Origin: Flavobacterium psychrotrophum | Lineage (GTDB): Bacteria > Bacteroidota > Bacteroidia > Flavobacteriales > Flavobacteriaceae | NCBI RefSeq assembly: GCF_003403075.1 | Contig: NZ_CP031557.1 | Location: 4,154,001 to 4,218,000, forward strand | Reading direction: 5' to 3' | DNA length: 64,000 nt | Shown here: positions 18,341-26,963 of the stretch, piece by piece | How the letters are laid out: each line of letters opens with the position of its first letter | How positions within the stretch are numbered: position 1 is the first letter of the stretch | Notes under the pieces: model-generated | Told to the model about the DNA's origin: nothing | The model's input: only the letters and a program-made list of their open reading frames with translations | The model's database searches: none | Made by a program: the position numbers and the translations under genes

Positions 18341-18348
18341 TAACTTTG
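18341..18348 (+). promoter_or_regulatory. folB -7 box
   Basis: TAACTTTG, a perfect match, 30 bp before the folB ATG. The glnS-folB spacer carries several AACTTTG copies. I see no clear -33 TTTG at the normal distance. Confidence 0.5.
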
Positions 18349-18377
18349 CTACTTAATAACTATGCAACTCAAAAAAA

Positions 18378-18737
18378 ATGGGCATTATAAAACTTAAGAA
18401 CATTCGTACTTTTTCATACCATGGCTGCCTGGTTGAAGAAAGTAAAATAGGCAGTGATTATACTGTAGACCTGGAAATTAAGACCGACCTGCGCAAAAGT
18501 ATGATTACTGATGAGCTGGCCGATACCGTAGATTATGTGCACCTTAACCGAATAGTAATGGAAGAAATGGCCATACGTTCTAAACTTTTAGAACACGTGG
18601 CACACCGCATTGTAAAACGTACTTTTGATGAGCTGCCACAGGTAAGCCGTGTATTATTATCGGTTTCTAAGGTTAATCCGCCCATTGGTGGCGATGTAGA
18701 GGCCGTAACCATACAGATAGAGGAGTTCAGAGCGTAA
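18378..18737 (+). CDS. folB: Dihydroneopterin aldolase
   Basis: The 119-aa product matches FolB in length and pattern: IKLKNIRTFSYHGCLVEESKIGSDYTVDLEI at the start (with the YHGC and E-x-x-x-G motifs), the central DTVDYVHLNRIVMEEM, LLEHVAHRIVKRTF and a final SKVNPPIGGDVEAVTIQIE. It converts 7,8-dihydroneopterin to 6-hydroxymethyl-7,8-dihydropterin in folate synthesis. Single gene, divergent from glnS. Confidence 0.93.
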   Translation: MGIIKLKNIRTFSYHGCLVEESKIGSDYTVDLEIKTDLRKSMITDELADTVDYVHLNRIVMEEMAIRSKLLEHVAHRIVKRTFDELPQVSRVLLSVSKVNPPIGGDVEAVTIQIEEFRA

Positions 18738-18975
18738 TGTTTGTTTGAGGTTTAAAGTTTCAGGTTATTTTCAACGTTGAAACATAAAACTGCCTGAATT
18801 GTATGCGCTTATGTAAAAGGCTTAGCTTTGTTAGCAGATTATTATAAAAATGCTTCATGCACTTTTTTATAAAAAATAAATATTTTAATGATTTAAAAAT
18901 TAAATGATTAAGAAACTCATGTCAAGAATTTTTAAATCTTTTGAATTTTTAAATCTTTCAATTTAAAAAAATGTT

Positions 18976-18983
18976 TACATTTG
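18976..18983 (+). promoter_or_regulatory. tRNA-Cys -7 box
   Basis: TACATTTG, a perfect -7 box, 17 bp before the first base of the tRNA. Confidence 0.6.
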
Positions 18984-18999
18984 CCATCCAATAAAGACT

Positions 19000-19070
19000 G
19001 GCATCTTGGCCGAGCGGCTAGGCACAGGTCTGCAAAACCTGCTACAGCGGTTCGAATCCGCTAGATGCCT
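19000..19070 (+). tRNA. tRNA-Cys (anticodon GCA)
   Basis: The acceptor arms GGCATCT (19000-19006) and AGATGCC (19063-19069) pair fully and are followed by the discriminator T expected for Cys. The anticodon arm CAGGT-CTGCAAA-ACCTG exposes GCA, and the T arm is GCGG-TTCGAAT-CCGC. CCA is not encoded. A terminator follows at once. Confidence 0.97.
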
Positions 19071-19076
19071 CTTAAC

Positions 19077-19107
19077 AAAAAAGCTCTCATTTCTGAGAGC
19101 TTTTTTT
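19077..19107 (+). terminator. tRNA-Cys terminator
   Basis: AAAAAGCTCTCA and TGAGAGCTTTTTTT form a strong hairpin around TTTC. Confidence 0.88.
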
Positions 19108-19128
19108 ATGCTTATAACTTAAGTAGTA

Positions 19129-19809
19129 TTACTGGTTTGAGTGTTCTATCTGGTTTATGGTTTCTTCCATTTTAGAAGGAAACCAGCCCTGCAGTAACAA
19201 TGCCACACCAAATATCATGAGGATAACGCTTATTATTTGTTTCATTTTCATGATGTTTTTTGTGGTAAGCTTGCTTCGCAGTTGCTTAGCCAGTGCTATC
19301 TTGCCCAGGTCTATAATAAAGTAGGTACTTACTATGGCAATAAAGAACACCAGCATGCGCGATGGTTCAAGGTCTAATTTTGGCCCCCAGGCGATGATAA
19401 TAGTAAGCCAGAAGCCCAATACCCCAATATTGATAAAATTAAGCAGGAAACCCTTTATAAACAGGTTTAGGTAGTTCTTTTTTACAATGTCTTTACCGGC
19501 ATCGTTTATAAGTGCTGTGCGCGATGTTTTTTTAACCTTTACAAGCGATATAATACCGTAGGTTAATAAAACAAGCCCGCCAAATATAAACAGGGCGGGC
19601 TCATCTTTTATTTTTTCGAGCAGTTTATAACTGCTAAAATATGCAATAAGTATAAAAACAATATCTGATGATATAGCGCCCATATCAAAAGCAATAGCTG
19701 CTTTAAACCCTTTTAAAACACTGGTTTCCAAAAGCACAAAAAAAACGGCTCCCGGCATGATGCTTAAAATAAAGCCTATGGGAATGGCACTAAAAATGTC
19801 CTGTATCAT
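19129..19809 (-). CDS. LysE family transporter
   Basis: The 226-aa protein has about six membrane helices with the family pattern: FSAIPIGFILSIMPGAVFFVLLETSVLKGFKAAIAFDMGA at the N-terminus (the PGP-like motif appears as MPGAVFF) and three helices in the C-terminal half. LysE/RhtB proteins export amino acids and similar small molecules; the substrate cannot be told. The gene is alone and convergent with tRNA-Cys. Confidence 0.85.
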   Translation of the reverse strand: MIQDIFSAIPIGFILSIMPGAVFFVLLETSVLKGFKAAIAFDMGAISSDIVFILIAYFSSYKLLEKIKDEPALFIFGGLVLLTYGIISLVKVKKTSRTALINDAGKDIVKKNYLNLFIKGFLLNFINIGVLGFWLTIIIAWGPKLDLEPSRMLVFFIAIVSTYFIIDLGKIALAKQLRSKLTTKNIMKMKQIISVILMIFGVALLLQGWFPSKMEETINQIEHSNQ

Positions 19810-19908
19810 TAAATTTATTTAACGATGCAAGTTACCATTTTTAATTCATAATAAAAATATAACAAAGAGCAGGTATTATATAAACTTAAATTACAGTTTG
19901 ATATTTTA

Positions 19909-20565
19909 TTACTTAACTACTTCTATGTGCGCATCAGATCCTTTAGTTTCTGTAACCTTTTTTGGATTGCCATAAATTTTAAGTGAACCGTCTGAAGATA
20001 CTACTGCTTTTACACTACCCCTGGCTGTAATAACACCCGAAGCATCTGAAGATAAGGAAATAGAAGTATTTTCTGTTATCAGGTCCTGGCCTTTAAAAAC
20101 GGCATCAGATGCAAATGATGCATGATGGTCTGTAGCAGTACCTGTAAGTGTTACTACCGCATCTGAGTTTGCAGCTGTACTAAGGTTTTTAACGTTTATG
20201 TTAAGCGATACTTTTGCATCAGATGCAGCTGTTACACTAAGCGATGGCGTTTTAATTTCGTCTGTACTGTTTATTTGTGCATCTGCGGCAGCCACAATAT
20301 TTTCGAGTGCATTTTTATAGTATATGGTAATATTATTAACATCGCCGTTTAAAGTAAGCATACCATTTTTAACGTCAATTTGAAGTTCACCATCTTCATA
20401 GTTGTTAGTAACCAGTTTATTTTCGGTAGATTTTACCAATGTAACTTTTAAATCTGCACCTATCGTTACACTTTTAAATTCATTAAGCTGGATAGTTTTT
20501 TGAGCAGTAGCCAGGCTAATGGCAGCCAGGGCAGTAATGGTTAAAAATGTCTTCATATTTTTCAA
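19909..20565 (-). CDS. DUF2807 (head GIN domain) secreted protein, paralogue A
   Basis: The 218-aa product has a signal peptide (MKTFLTITALAAISLATAQ) and a beta-helix-like body with repeating short strands (SLSVTAASDAKVSLNINVKNLSTAANSDAVVTLTG), the DUF2807 pattern. It is predicted to be periplasmic or outer-membrane associated; the role is unknown. It is a paralogue of the gene at 20692 with an independent terminator between them. Both have the motif CAAAGACA on the plus strand (TGTCTTTG on the minus) about 30-60 bp upstream, a likely shared promoter variant. Confidence 0.85.
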   Translation of the reverse strand: MKNMKTFLTITALAAISLATAQKTIQLNEFKSVTIGADLKVTLVKSTENKLVTNNYEDGELQIDVKNGMLTLNGDVNNITIYYKNALENIVAAADAQINSTDEIKTPSLSVTAASDAKVSLNINVKNLSTAANSDAVVTLTGTATDHHASFASDAVFKGQDLITENTSISLSSDASGVITARGSVKAVVSSDGSLKIYGNPKKVTETKGSDAHIEVVK

Positions 20566-20633
20566 TTTTAAAAATTTACAGATTAGTTCTTATCACAAAG
20601 ACAGTATAGTTTACAGGATGTTACAGCAGGCCT

Positions 20634-20675
20634 AAAAAAAATAACCTCACAAGAAAAATTCTTATGAGGTTATCT
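20634..20675 (-). terminator. Terminator of DUF2807 paralogue B
   Basis: On the minus strand AGATAACCTCATAAGAA and TTCTTGTGAGGTTATTTTTTTT form a long hairpin and T run, just past the stop of the gene at 20692. Confidence 0.85.
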
Positions 20676-20691
20676 TAATATCTGTGATAGA

Positions 20692-21363
20692 TTATTTTAT
20701 AACGTTGATGCTGCCACCGGCAAATGTTTTCTGGTCTACCTGCTTAGGGTTACCATAAATATCTATATCGCCACCTGCCTTAGTTTTTGCATCTACATAT
20801 TCTGTAGCAAATATCTTAACATCGCCACCTGCACTTACACTTACCGTAGTTTGTGTAGTAGTAAGCGATTTACCTCTAAATATACCGCCCGATGTAACGC
20901 TTATATCATTGTTAGTGGCAGTACCGGTAACTTCTAATATACCGCCAGAGTTAGCTTTAGATTTTAGTTTAGATACCTCAAGGTTAAGCTTTATGGTAGC
21001 ACCTTCTTTAGCATTTATCTCAAATCCGGTAGACTTAAACGTATCTGCAGATCCTACAAAAGATCCTTCACTGGCTTCTACCGTATAAATAGGCCCCGAG
21101 TAGTATACTGTTGCAGTAACATCATCTCCGGACAAGAGCTTGGTTACCTTCATCCTGATCTTAAGATCGTTGTTTTTTGTTACAACCTCTACATCATTGG
21201 CCCTGTTACCATTGATAACTATTTTATCTTCAGTAGATTTTACAAGGGTAACGTTTATTTTATCAAATACACGTACTGTGGTAAAGTCGCCCAGGTTCTT
21301 GGTTACCTGCGCCGATACAAACTGGCTGATGCCAATAAAGGCAAATAAAATTAATTTTTTCAT
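20692..21363 (-). CDS. DUF2807 (head GIN domain) secreted protein, paralogue B
   Basis: The 223-aa product has a signal peptide (MKKLILFAFIGISQFVSAQ) and the same layout as its neighbour: FTTVRVFDKINVTLVKSTEDKIVI, then short beta repeats with GG turns and an end GGDIDIYGNPKQVDQK that matches SSDGSLKIYGNPKKVTETK in paralogue A. The two arose by tandem duplication and have diverged in their central part (Gly/Ser-rich here, Asp/Ala-rich in A). Function unknown. Confidence 0.85.
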   Translation of the reverse strand: MKKLILFAFIGISQFVSAQVTKNLGDFTTVRVFDKINVTLVKSTEDKIVINGNRANDVEVVTKNNDLKIRMKVTKLLSGDDVTATVYYSGPIYTVEASEGSFVGSADTFKSTGFEINAKEGATIKLNLEVSKLKSKANSGGILEVTGTATNNDISVTSGGIFRGKSLTTTQTTVSVSAGGDVKIFATEYVDAKTKAGGDIDIYGNPKQVDQKTFAGGSINVIK

Positions 21364-21607
21364 GTTTTTATTTCTTTGATTGCTGATGTTACTACTTCGC
21401 TTTATTCTTACAAAGTAAGCACTACTACAAAGACAGTGCCGTTAAAAATTTGTTACACTTTACAATAAATATTATTAATAATATGTAAACATTACACTTA
21501 CCGTTTAACGTTATAAAAATGCCTTTCATCGAAGTATAATATGCAATCGTCTGATTATTTTACAATTAAATTTTTCATAATATAGTTTTACACGAAACTA
21601 CACTATT

Positions 21608-22045
21608 ATGAGCAAGCTATTTTCTGGACAATTGTTTCTTATTGATCATGATGAAGATCGTGTCACCTCATTTAAAAACAATCTGAACAGTTTAAATCAT
21701 TCTATTTTCTTCAATCACTTCAACTCTGTACATGAAGCTTTTAAAATGGTATTAACACCCGGTATTATAGCTCCTGAATTTATTTACATTCATGTTTGCC
21801 TGGCTACTTTTGAAGCTAAAGATATCTTGAACAAAATAAGGAAAATACAAAAAACAACATATACAAAAATTATCGTTTTTGGCAATGTTATACCAGATGG
21901 TATGGTAGCAGCATCTATAAAATATAATTTCCGGATTGTGAAGACACATCCGGAAATTGAAAAATCTGAATGCTGCTTATTTTATTCAGATTTTATTAGC
22001 TTAAATAGAAAATTAATATGTTCTCCACTTTGCAAATGTTGCTAA
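21608..22045 (+). CDS. Degenerate response-regulator receiver protein (no phospho-acceptor Asp)
   Basis: The 145-aa protein has a receiver-like fold order: strand 1 with acidic pocket (FLIDHDEDR, D13/D15), helix with SVHEAFKMV, strand 3 FIYIHVCLA where the phospho-accepting Asp should be (His62 instead), strand IIVFGN, and a conserved Lys in FRIVKTHP. Ten or so residues after the domain the protein ends in a cysteine-rich tail (CSPLCKCC). It has no output domain. Such pseudo-receivers usually work by protein contact rather than phosphorylation; that is inference. Single gene between the DUF2807 pair and rnr. Confidence 0.65.
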   Translation: MSKLFSGQLFLIDHDEDRVTSFKNNLNSLNHSIFFNHFNSVHEAFKMVLTPGIIAPEFIYIHVCLATFEAKDILNKIRKIQKTTYTKIIVFGNVIPDGMVAASIKYNFRIVKTHPEIEKSECCLFYSDFISLNRKLICSPLCKCC

Positions 22046-22090
22046 AGTATGCTTTACTACTTAATATAGTTTCAAACTTTGAGGTAATTG

Positions 22091-24277
22091 TTACTCATTC
22101 TTTCGCAGGTAAGTAAAGTCGAGCTGTTTTTTAACCAGGTCAGCATTTTTAACTTTTACATATACCTCGTCTCCCAGCTGTAGTATGTTACCACTACCCT
22201 CGCCTACTAAAGCATACTGCTTATCATCAAAGGTGTAATAATCATCCCGTATCTCGCGGATGCGGCACATGCCCTCACACTTGTTAGAAACAATTTCTAC
22301 ATAAATGCCCCACTCTGTAACACCCGATATTACACCCAGGAACTCTTCGTCCTGATGGTCCAGCATATATTTAACCTGCATATATTTAATACTGTCTCGC
22401 TCTGCATTTGCAGCCAGGCTTTCCATGGTAGATGAGTGTTCGCACATCTCTTCATAATGTTCTTTATCGGCCGTAGTACCGCCATCTATATAGTGCTGTA
22501 ACAGCCTGTGTGCCATAACATCGGGGTAACGGCGTATGGGCGATGTAAAATGCGAATAGTAATCAAACGCTAAGCCATAGTGGCCTATGTTATCTGTACT
22601 GTATTTAGCTTTGCTCATACTGCGTATGGCAAGTGTATCTACAAGGTTTTGTTCTTTTTTACCCTGAACATCAGTTAATAAATTATTCAGCGATTTAGAA
22701 ATATCTCCCTTAGACCTGAAGTCTATTTTATAACCAAATTTAGAAATTACCGTTTGCAGGTTGATGAGCTTATCTTCATCAGGCTCATCGTGAATACGGT
22801 ACACAAATGTTTTTTCAGGACGTTGCTTACCAATAAATTCGGCTACTTTTCTGTTAGCCAGCAGCATGAATTCTTCTATAAGGTGGTTAGCATCTTTAGC
22901 TACTTTAAAGTATACACCTACCGGTTCTGCGGCTTCGTTAAGATTGAATTTTACTTCTACCTTATCAAAAGATATGGCACCGTTTGCCATACGCTTACTG
23001 CGCAGTATTTTAGAAAGTTCGTTAAGCTTAAGTGTTGCAAACTGTATCTCTGGCGAAACAGTGTACTCCTCCCCTGTCAGCGATATATCTGCCGAAATGG
23101 TGTTGCCTTTTGTTTCAATAATATGCTGCGCTTCCTCATACGCAAAACGCTGGTCAGAATAAATAACTGTACGGCCAAACCACTGGTTTCTAACTTCTGC
23201 TTTTTCGCTAATTTCAAATATGGCAGAGAATGTATATTTTTCTTCGTGCGGGCGCAGTGAACATGCAAAGTTACTAAGCACCTCAGGCAGCATGGGTACT
23301 ACCCTGTCTACCAGGTAGACTGATGTGGCTCGTTGGTATGCTTCGGCATCAAGCACGGTACCTTCCTGCAGGTAGTGCGATACATCTGCAATGTGTATAC
23401 CTACTTCATAATTACCGTTCTCTAATTTTTGGAAAGATAAGGCATCATCAAAGTCCTTAGCATCTTTAGGATCTATGGTAAAGGTTAAAACATTACGCAT
23501 ATCCCTTCTGCGGGCTATTTCTTCAGGATGTATCTCTGTATCTATCTTTTGCGCAAAAACCTCTACATCGACAGGAAAATCGCTCGGAAGGCCATATTCT
23601 GCCAGTATCGCGTGTATCTCGGTATTATGTTCTCCGGGTTTTCCTAAAACTTTAATTACACTACCAAAGGGGCTGTCTGCTTTTTCTGGCCAGTCGTCCA
23701 TCTTTACCAGTACCACATCGCCGTTTTGTGCATCGCCCAGTTTATTTTTCGGGATAAAAATATCTGTGTACATCTTGGCATTGGCTGTGCTTACAAAAGC
23801 AAAATTCTTTTGTATGTCTATAACACCCACAAATTCTGTTTTGTGGCGTTCTATAATTTCTACTACTTCGCCTTCTGGTCTGCGGCTCTTGCGACGGTTA
23901 TAAATATATACCTTAACCTTGTCTTTATCAAGGGCTTTGTTAAGGTTATTAGTGGGTATAAATACATCATCTTCCAGCTCAGGAGAAACAAAATAAGCTG
24001 TTTTCCTACTGGTCATGTCAATTTTTCCTTCCACATAATCCGTCCTGGCTATCACACGGTACTTACCTTTTTCAAGCTCTTCAATCTGCTCTTTAGCTGC
24101 CAGTAGCTTTAGTTCTTTAATGATAAGGTTCCTGCTTTGGGTATCATTAAGTTCTAATGCGGCCGATATCTGTTTGTAGTTGAATGACTTATTAGGGTCT
24201 TTGGAAAGTATCTTGTAAATTTTGTGTGAAAAGTCTTTTTCTTTCTTCGCTGACGGTTTTCCGTTCTTCTTACTCAT
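22091..24277 (-). CDS. rnr: Ribonuclease R
   Basis: The 728-aa exoribonuclease degrades structured RNA 3'-5'. In order it has an N-terminal winged-helix region (about 15-75), cold-shock domains, the RNB catalytic domain with TIDPKDAKDFDDALSF (about 267-282) containing the metal-binding aspartates, TSPIRRYPDVMAHRLL near the end of RNB, and a C-terminal S1 domain (about 645-725, FLGVISGVTEWGIYVEI). Length is usual for Bacteroidota RNase R. Single gene on the minus strand, reading away from the proposed origin. Confidence 0.95.
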   Translation of the reverse strand: MSKKNGKPSAKKEKDFSHKIYKILSKDPNKSFNYKQISAALELNDTQSRNLIIKELKLLAAKEQIEELEKGKYRVIARTDYVEGKIDMTSRKTAYFVSPELEDDVFIPTNNLNKALDKDKVKVYIYNRRKSRRPEGEVVEIIERHKTEFVGVIDIQKNFAFVSTANAKMYTDIFIPKNKLGDAQNGDVVLVKMDDWPEKADSPFGSVIKVLGKPGEHNTEIHAILAEYGLPSDFPVDVEVFAQKIDTEIHPEEIARRRDMRNVLTFTIDPKDAKDFDDALSFQKLENGNYEVGIHIADVSHYLQEGTVLDAEAYQRATSVYLVDRVVPMLPEVLSNFACSLRPHEEKYTFSAIFEISEKAEVRNQWFGRTVIYSDQRFAYEEAQHIIETKGNTISADISLTGEEYTVSPEIQFATLKLNELSKILRSKRMANGAISFDKVEVKFNLNEAAEPVGVYFKVAKDANHLIEEFMLLANRKVAEFIGKQRPEKTFVYRIHDEPDEDKLINLQTVISKFGYKIDFRSKGDISKSLNNLLTDVQGKKEQNLVDTLAIRSMSKAKYSTDNIGHYGLAFDYYSHFTSPIRRYPDVMAHRLLQHYIDGGTTADKEHYEEMCEHSSTMESLAANAERDSIKYMQVKYMLDHQDEEFLGVISGVTEWGIYVEIVSNKCEGMCRIREIRDDYYTFDDKQYALVGEGSGNILQLGDEVYVKVKNADLVKKQLDFTYLRKNE

Positions 24278-24397
24278 ATAAAATCTTAAATATTGGCTGA
24301 AAATTACGAATATCTATCAGAATTATAAGACACCTTAATGAAATAATAACGTTTAAATGCCTACTTTTATATTCAATCTACGTTTCAAAATATTGGT

Positions 24398-24637
24398 ATG
24401 AAGCAATTTGTAACCGCAGCAGTATTTACTTACCCTCACGAAATAGCCATTTTAAAACACCTGCTAACCGATGCCGGCCTTAGTTTTTACTTTGAAAACG
24501 AAGCTATGGTACAGGTTGTACCTATGTATACACACGCACTGGGTGGCATAAAACTTAAAGTACACAAAAATGATCTGAGCACTGTACAACAAATTATAGA
24601 AGACTTCAATTTTAATAATCACTTAAAAATTGTCTGA
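24398..24637 (+). CDS. DUF2007 domain protein (putative signal transducing protein)
   Basis: The 79-aa protein matches DUF2007 (PF09413) along its whole length: VTAAVFTYPHEIAILKHLLTDAGLSFYFENE ... HALGGIKLKVHKNDLSTVQQII. This small alpha/beta domain resembles the PII-like fold and its role is not established. It stands alone next to the proposed origin. A second, broken member of the family with a C-terminal zinc ribbon is at 37580. Confidence 0.8.
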   Translation: MKQFVTAAVFTYPHEIAILKHLLTDAGLSFYFENEAMVQVVPMYTHALGGIKLKVHKNDLSTVQQIIEDFNFNNHLKIV

Positions 24638-25205
24638 AGCTGCTTTCAAAGTTTTCAACATACATTAAAAATAAAAAAAAGATTTTTTAAAAATTTAAAT
24701 TTTATTGATGGTTATTATTGCTTGTTGAAAAGTGGGATAACTTTTAGCAAGACCCTTTGATTAACGACTTATACAATCTTATACAATTGTTTCAACAATG
24801 TTAAGAGAATGTAAAATTATAAAAGTGAGGTGTTTTCGTAATTTTCGTAAAAGGTTATTAACAATGGTCAACTTATGGTTTGATATACTTTTTATGGATA
24901 ACTTGTCCTGTTAATAATTGTTAATAAACCCTACCGGTATGCTGATAACTCCACAACAAAAAATAAGAAATTTATTTGCACACGTCACTTCTATTTTGCC
25001 TTATAAAAAATTACCGGATTTCTATAAAAAGATAAATTTTTCAATTGTAGAGTTATCAACAAAGTTGTGTAAAACCTATTCCCTTTGTTTTCAGTACCTT
25101 TTTAAAGTTACCAACATCGTAGGATTTTAACATAATTGTTTGTAAGTTATACACGTGGGTACGTAAGTACTTATAACCTAATTATTTGGCATAGGTTTAT
25201 AAGAA
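24638..25205. other. Candidate chromosomal replication origin (oriC)
   Basis: An AT-rich gene-free stretch between DUF2007 and rpiB holds many DnaA-box-like 9-mers (compare TTATCCACA): TTATTAACA at 24855-24863 and, inverted, at 24909-24917 and 24919-24927; TTATCCATA (minus) at 24893-24901; TTATCAACA at 25053-25061; TTATACACG at 25147-25155. There are 10-bp-phased direct repeats of CTTATACAAT (24768-24787), a doubled TTTTCGTAA (24833-24850), and the inverted pair TTTTCAACA (24652-24660) / TGTTGAAAA (24723-24731). The dominant gene strand changes here (minus to the left, mixed to plus on the right) and four parS sites lie 16-18 kb to the left. dnaA is not in the window. The clustering is seen; origin function is inferred. 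Confidence 0.55.
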
Positions 25206-25220
25206 TATGCCTAATTTTGG

Positions 25221-25228
25221 TACCTTTG
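25221..25228 (+). promoter_or_regulatory. rpiB -7 box
   Basis: TACCTTTG, a perfect -7 box, 26 bp before ATG 25255. It shows that the longer open frame from 25207 is not the real start. Confidence 0.6.
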
Positions 25229-25254
25229 TGTATAATAACACACTAATTAAGACT

Positions 25255-25686
25255 ATGAAAATTTCTATTGGTAACGACCACGCAGGCCCTGAATATAAAA
25301 AAGCCATTGTAGCACACCTGGAAGCTAAAGGCTACGAAATTATTAACCACGGTACAGATACGGCAGATAGTGTAGACTATGCAGATTTTGTACACCCGGT
25401 GGCTAATGATGTAGAAAATGGTGTGGTAGAATTTGGTATTATAATTTGCGGCAGCGGAAACGGGGCATCTATGACTGCTAACAAGCATCAAAAAATTCGC
25501 GCTGCACTGTGCTGGACTAAAGAAATTACCGAACTGGCACGCCAGCATAACGATGCTAATATACTAAGCATACCTGCGCGTTTTACCAGTAAAGAACAGG
25601 CTATAGCCATGGTAGATACTTTTTTAAATACCGCTTTTGAAGGTGGCCGCCATAAAACACGCATTGATAAAATGCCGTGTATGTAA
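25255..25686 (+). CDS. rpiB: Ribose 5-phosphate isomerase B
   Basis: The 143-aa enzyme interconverts ribose 5-phosphate and ribulose 5-phosphate in the pentose phosphate pathway. The family start is ISIGNDHAGPEYKKAI. The active-site segment is IICGSGNGASMTANK, where RpiB enzymes usually have CGTGIG with a nucleophilic Cys, and Cys is kept here. The end carries the phosphate-binding GGRHKTRIDKM. ATG 25255 is chosen over the ATG at 25207 because family members begin here and the promoter box lies in between. Confidence 0.93.
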   Translation: MKISIGNDHAGPEYKKAIVAHLEAKGYEIINHGTDTADSVDYADFVHPVANDVENGVVEFGIIICGSGNGASMTANKHQKIRAALCWTKEITELARQHNDANILSIPARFTSKEQAIAMVDTFLNTAFEGGRHKTRIDKMPCM

Positions 25687-25696
25687 TACAGGAATT

Positions 25697-25781
25697 GACG
25701 GAATTAATGTAAATTCCGTCAACTGACTGACTCAATTAATGTAAATTCCGTCAATCAACTGACGGAATTTACATTTTTTTG
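25697..25781 (+). terminator. rpiB terminator with a duplicated stem sequence
   Basis: The main hairpin pairs AATGTAAATTCCGTCA (25738-25753) with TGACGGAATTTACATT (25760-25775) around ATCAAC, then a T run. Just before it, GACGGAATT (25697-25705) and AATTCCGTC (25712-25720) form a shorter hairpin, and TTAATGTAAATTCCGTCAA occurs twice (25704, 25736), so the stem was duplicated in tandem. Confidence 0.85.
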
Positions 25782-25783
25782 TA

Positions 25784-25791
25784 TAATTTTG
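25784..25791 (+). promoter_or_regulatory. -7 box of the DUF4143 ATPase gene
   Basis: TAATTTTG, a perfect TAnnTTTG, directly after the rpiB terminator T run and 23 bp before ATG 25815. Confidence 0.55.
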
Positions 25792-25814
25792 TTTCTGTAA
25801 AAAGCAAAATTATT

Positions 25815-26957
25815 ATGGCTAATTTTTATCAACGCATTGTTTTAGAAGAATTTAAAACTAAAGTTGTACCTAATAAAGTACTTATTTTATTAGGAGCACG
25901 CCGTGTAGGTAAAACCCGCCTGATAAAAACCTACCTCGAAACCCATACCGATGCAAAATATTTACAGCTAAATGGAGAGGATATTAATGATGCCACCCTG
26001 TTGCAGGAACGGTCTGTAGCTAATTATAAAAGGCTGCTGGATGGTACTAACCTGCTTGTAATAGACGAAGCCCAAAACATACCCGATATAGGCCTGATTC
26101 TTAAACTTATTGTAGACAGTATAGAAGGTATTAAAGTTATTGTTACAGGGTCGTCTATGTTTGACCTTACCAATAACCTGGGCGAGCCACTTGTGGGCAG
26201 AAAAAACACACTCTACCTCTACCCGCTTGCGCAAATGGAATTTAACGAGTTTGAAAATTATAAGCAAACTACCGAAAATTTAGAGCAGCGCCTGCTCTTT
26301 GGTGGTTACCCTGAGCTGGAGCAATATCCTGACTGGGAAGAAAAAAAGGATTACCTGTTCGAGATTATTAATGCCTACCTGTTTAAGGATATACTTGTTT
26401 TTGAGGGTATCAAAAACTCTGATAAGATTTATGACCTGCTGCGTATGATAGCGTTTCAAGTGGGTAAAGAAGTATCGTTACAGGAGCTGGGCAACCAGTT
26501 GCAGCTGTCTAAAAATACGGTAGAAAAATATCTTGACCTGCTTACTAAAGTGTTTATACTTTTTAAACTTGAGGGTTACAGCAAAAACCTGCGTAAGGAA
26601 ATTACCAAATCGAGCCGGTGGTATTTTTATGATAACGGTATTCGGAATGCCATTATTAACAACTTTAACCGCCTGGATAACCGTACAGATGTGGGCGACC
26701 TGTGGGAAAACTACCTTGCTGCAGAGCGTATTAAAAAACAGCAGTACCGCAAAATAAGGGTTCGTAATTATTTTTGGCGTACGTATGACCAGCAGGAACT
26801 CGACTGGCTTGAAGAAGGCACAGACAGCCTTGCAGGTTTTGAATTTAAATGGAACGAAAAGCGTAAGGCTAAAATACCCACAGCCTTTGGCAAAGCCTAC
26901 CCGGAAGCTACGTTTGAGGTTATAAACAAGGGCAATTACCTAGATTTTATAATGTGA
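25815..26957 (+). CDS. ATP-binding protein, AAA_14/DUF4143 family
   Basis: The 380-aa P-loop protein has Walker A LLGARRVGKTRLIK (about 26-39), Walker B LLVIDEAQNIPD (about 80-91), sensor-like VIVTGSSMFDL, and the C-terminal DUF4143 nuclease-like part with LWENYLAAERIKKQQ and a late QELDWLEEG ... FEFKWNEK resembling the PD-(D/E)xK-like core (D, then E-x-K). Such genes are widespread, often transferred between genomes, and their job is not settled. Start ATG 25815 is chosen because MANFYQRI follows a promoter box; the open frame extends 12 codons upstream into the promoter. Confidence 0.88.
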   Translation: MANFYQRIVLEEFKTKVVPNKVLILLGARRVGKTRLIKTYLETHTDAKYLQLNGEDINDATLLQERSVANYKRLLDGTNLLVIDEAQNIPDIGLILKLIVDSIEGIKVIVTGSSMFDLTNNLGEPLVGRKNTLYLYPLAQMEFNEFENYKQTTENLEQRLLFGGYPELEQYPDWEEKKDYLFEIINAYLFKDILVFEGIKNSDKIYDLLRMIAFQVGKEVSLQELGNQLQLSKNTVEKYLDLLTKVFILFKLEGYSKNLRKEITKSSRWYFYDNGIRNAIINNFNRLDNRTDVGDLWENYLAAERIKKQQYRKIRVRNYFWRTYDQQELDWLEEGTDSLAGFEFKWNEKRKAKIPTAFGKAYPEATFEVINKGNYLDFIM

Positions 26958-26963
26958 TGTGTA

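Noticed and set aside
24918..25130. 70-aa open frame inside the proposed origin
   Set aside because: Its composition follows the AT-rich DNA and its codons overlap the DnaA-box-like repeats. No promoter or family supports it.
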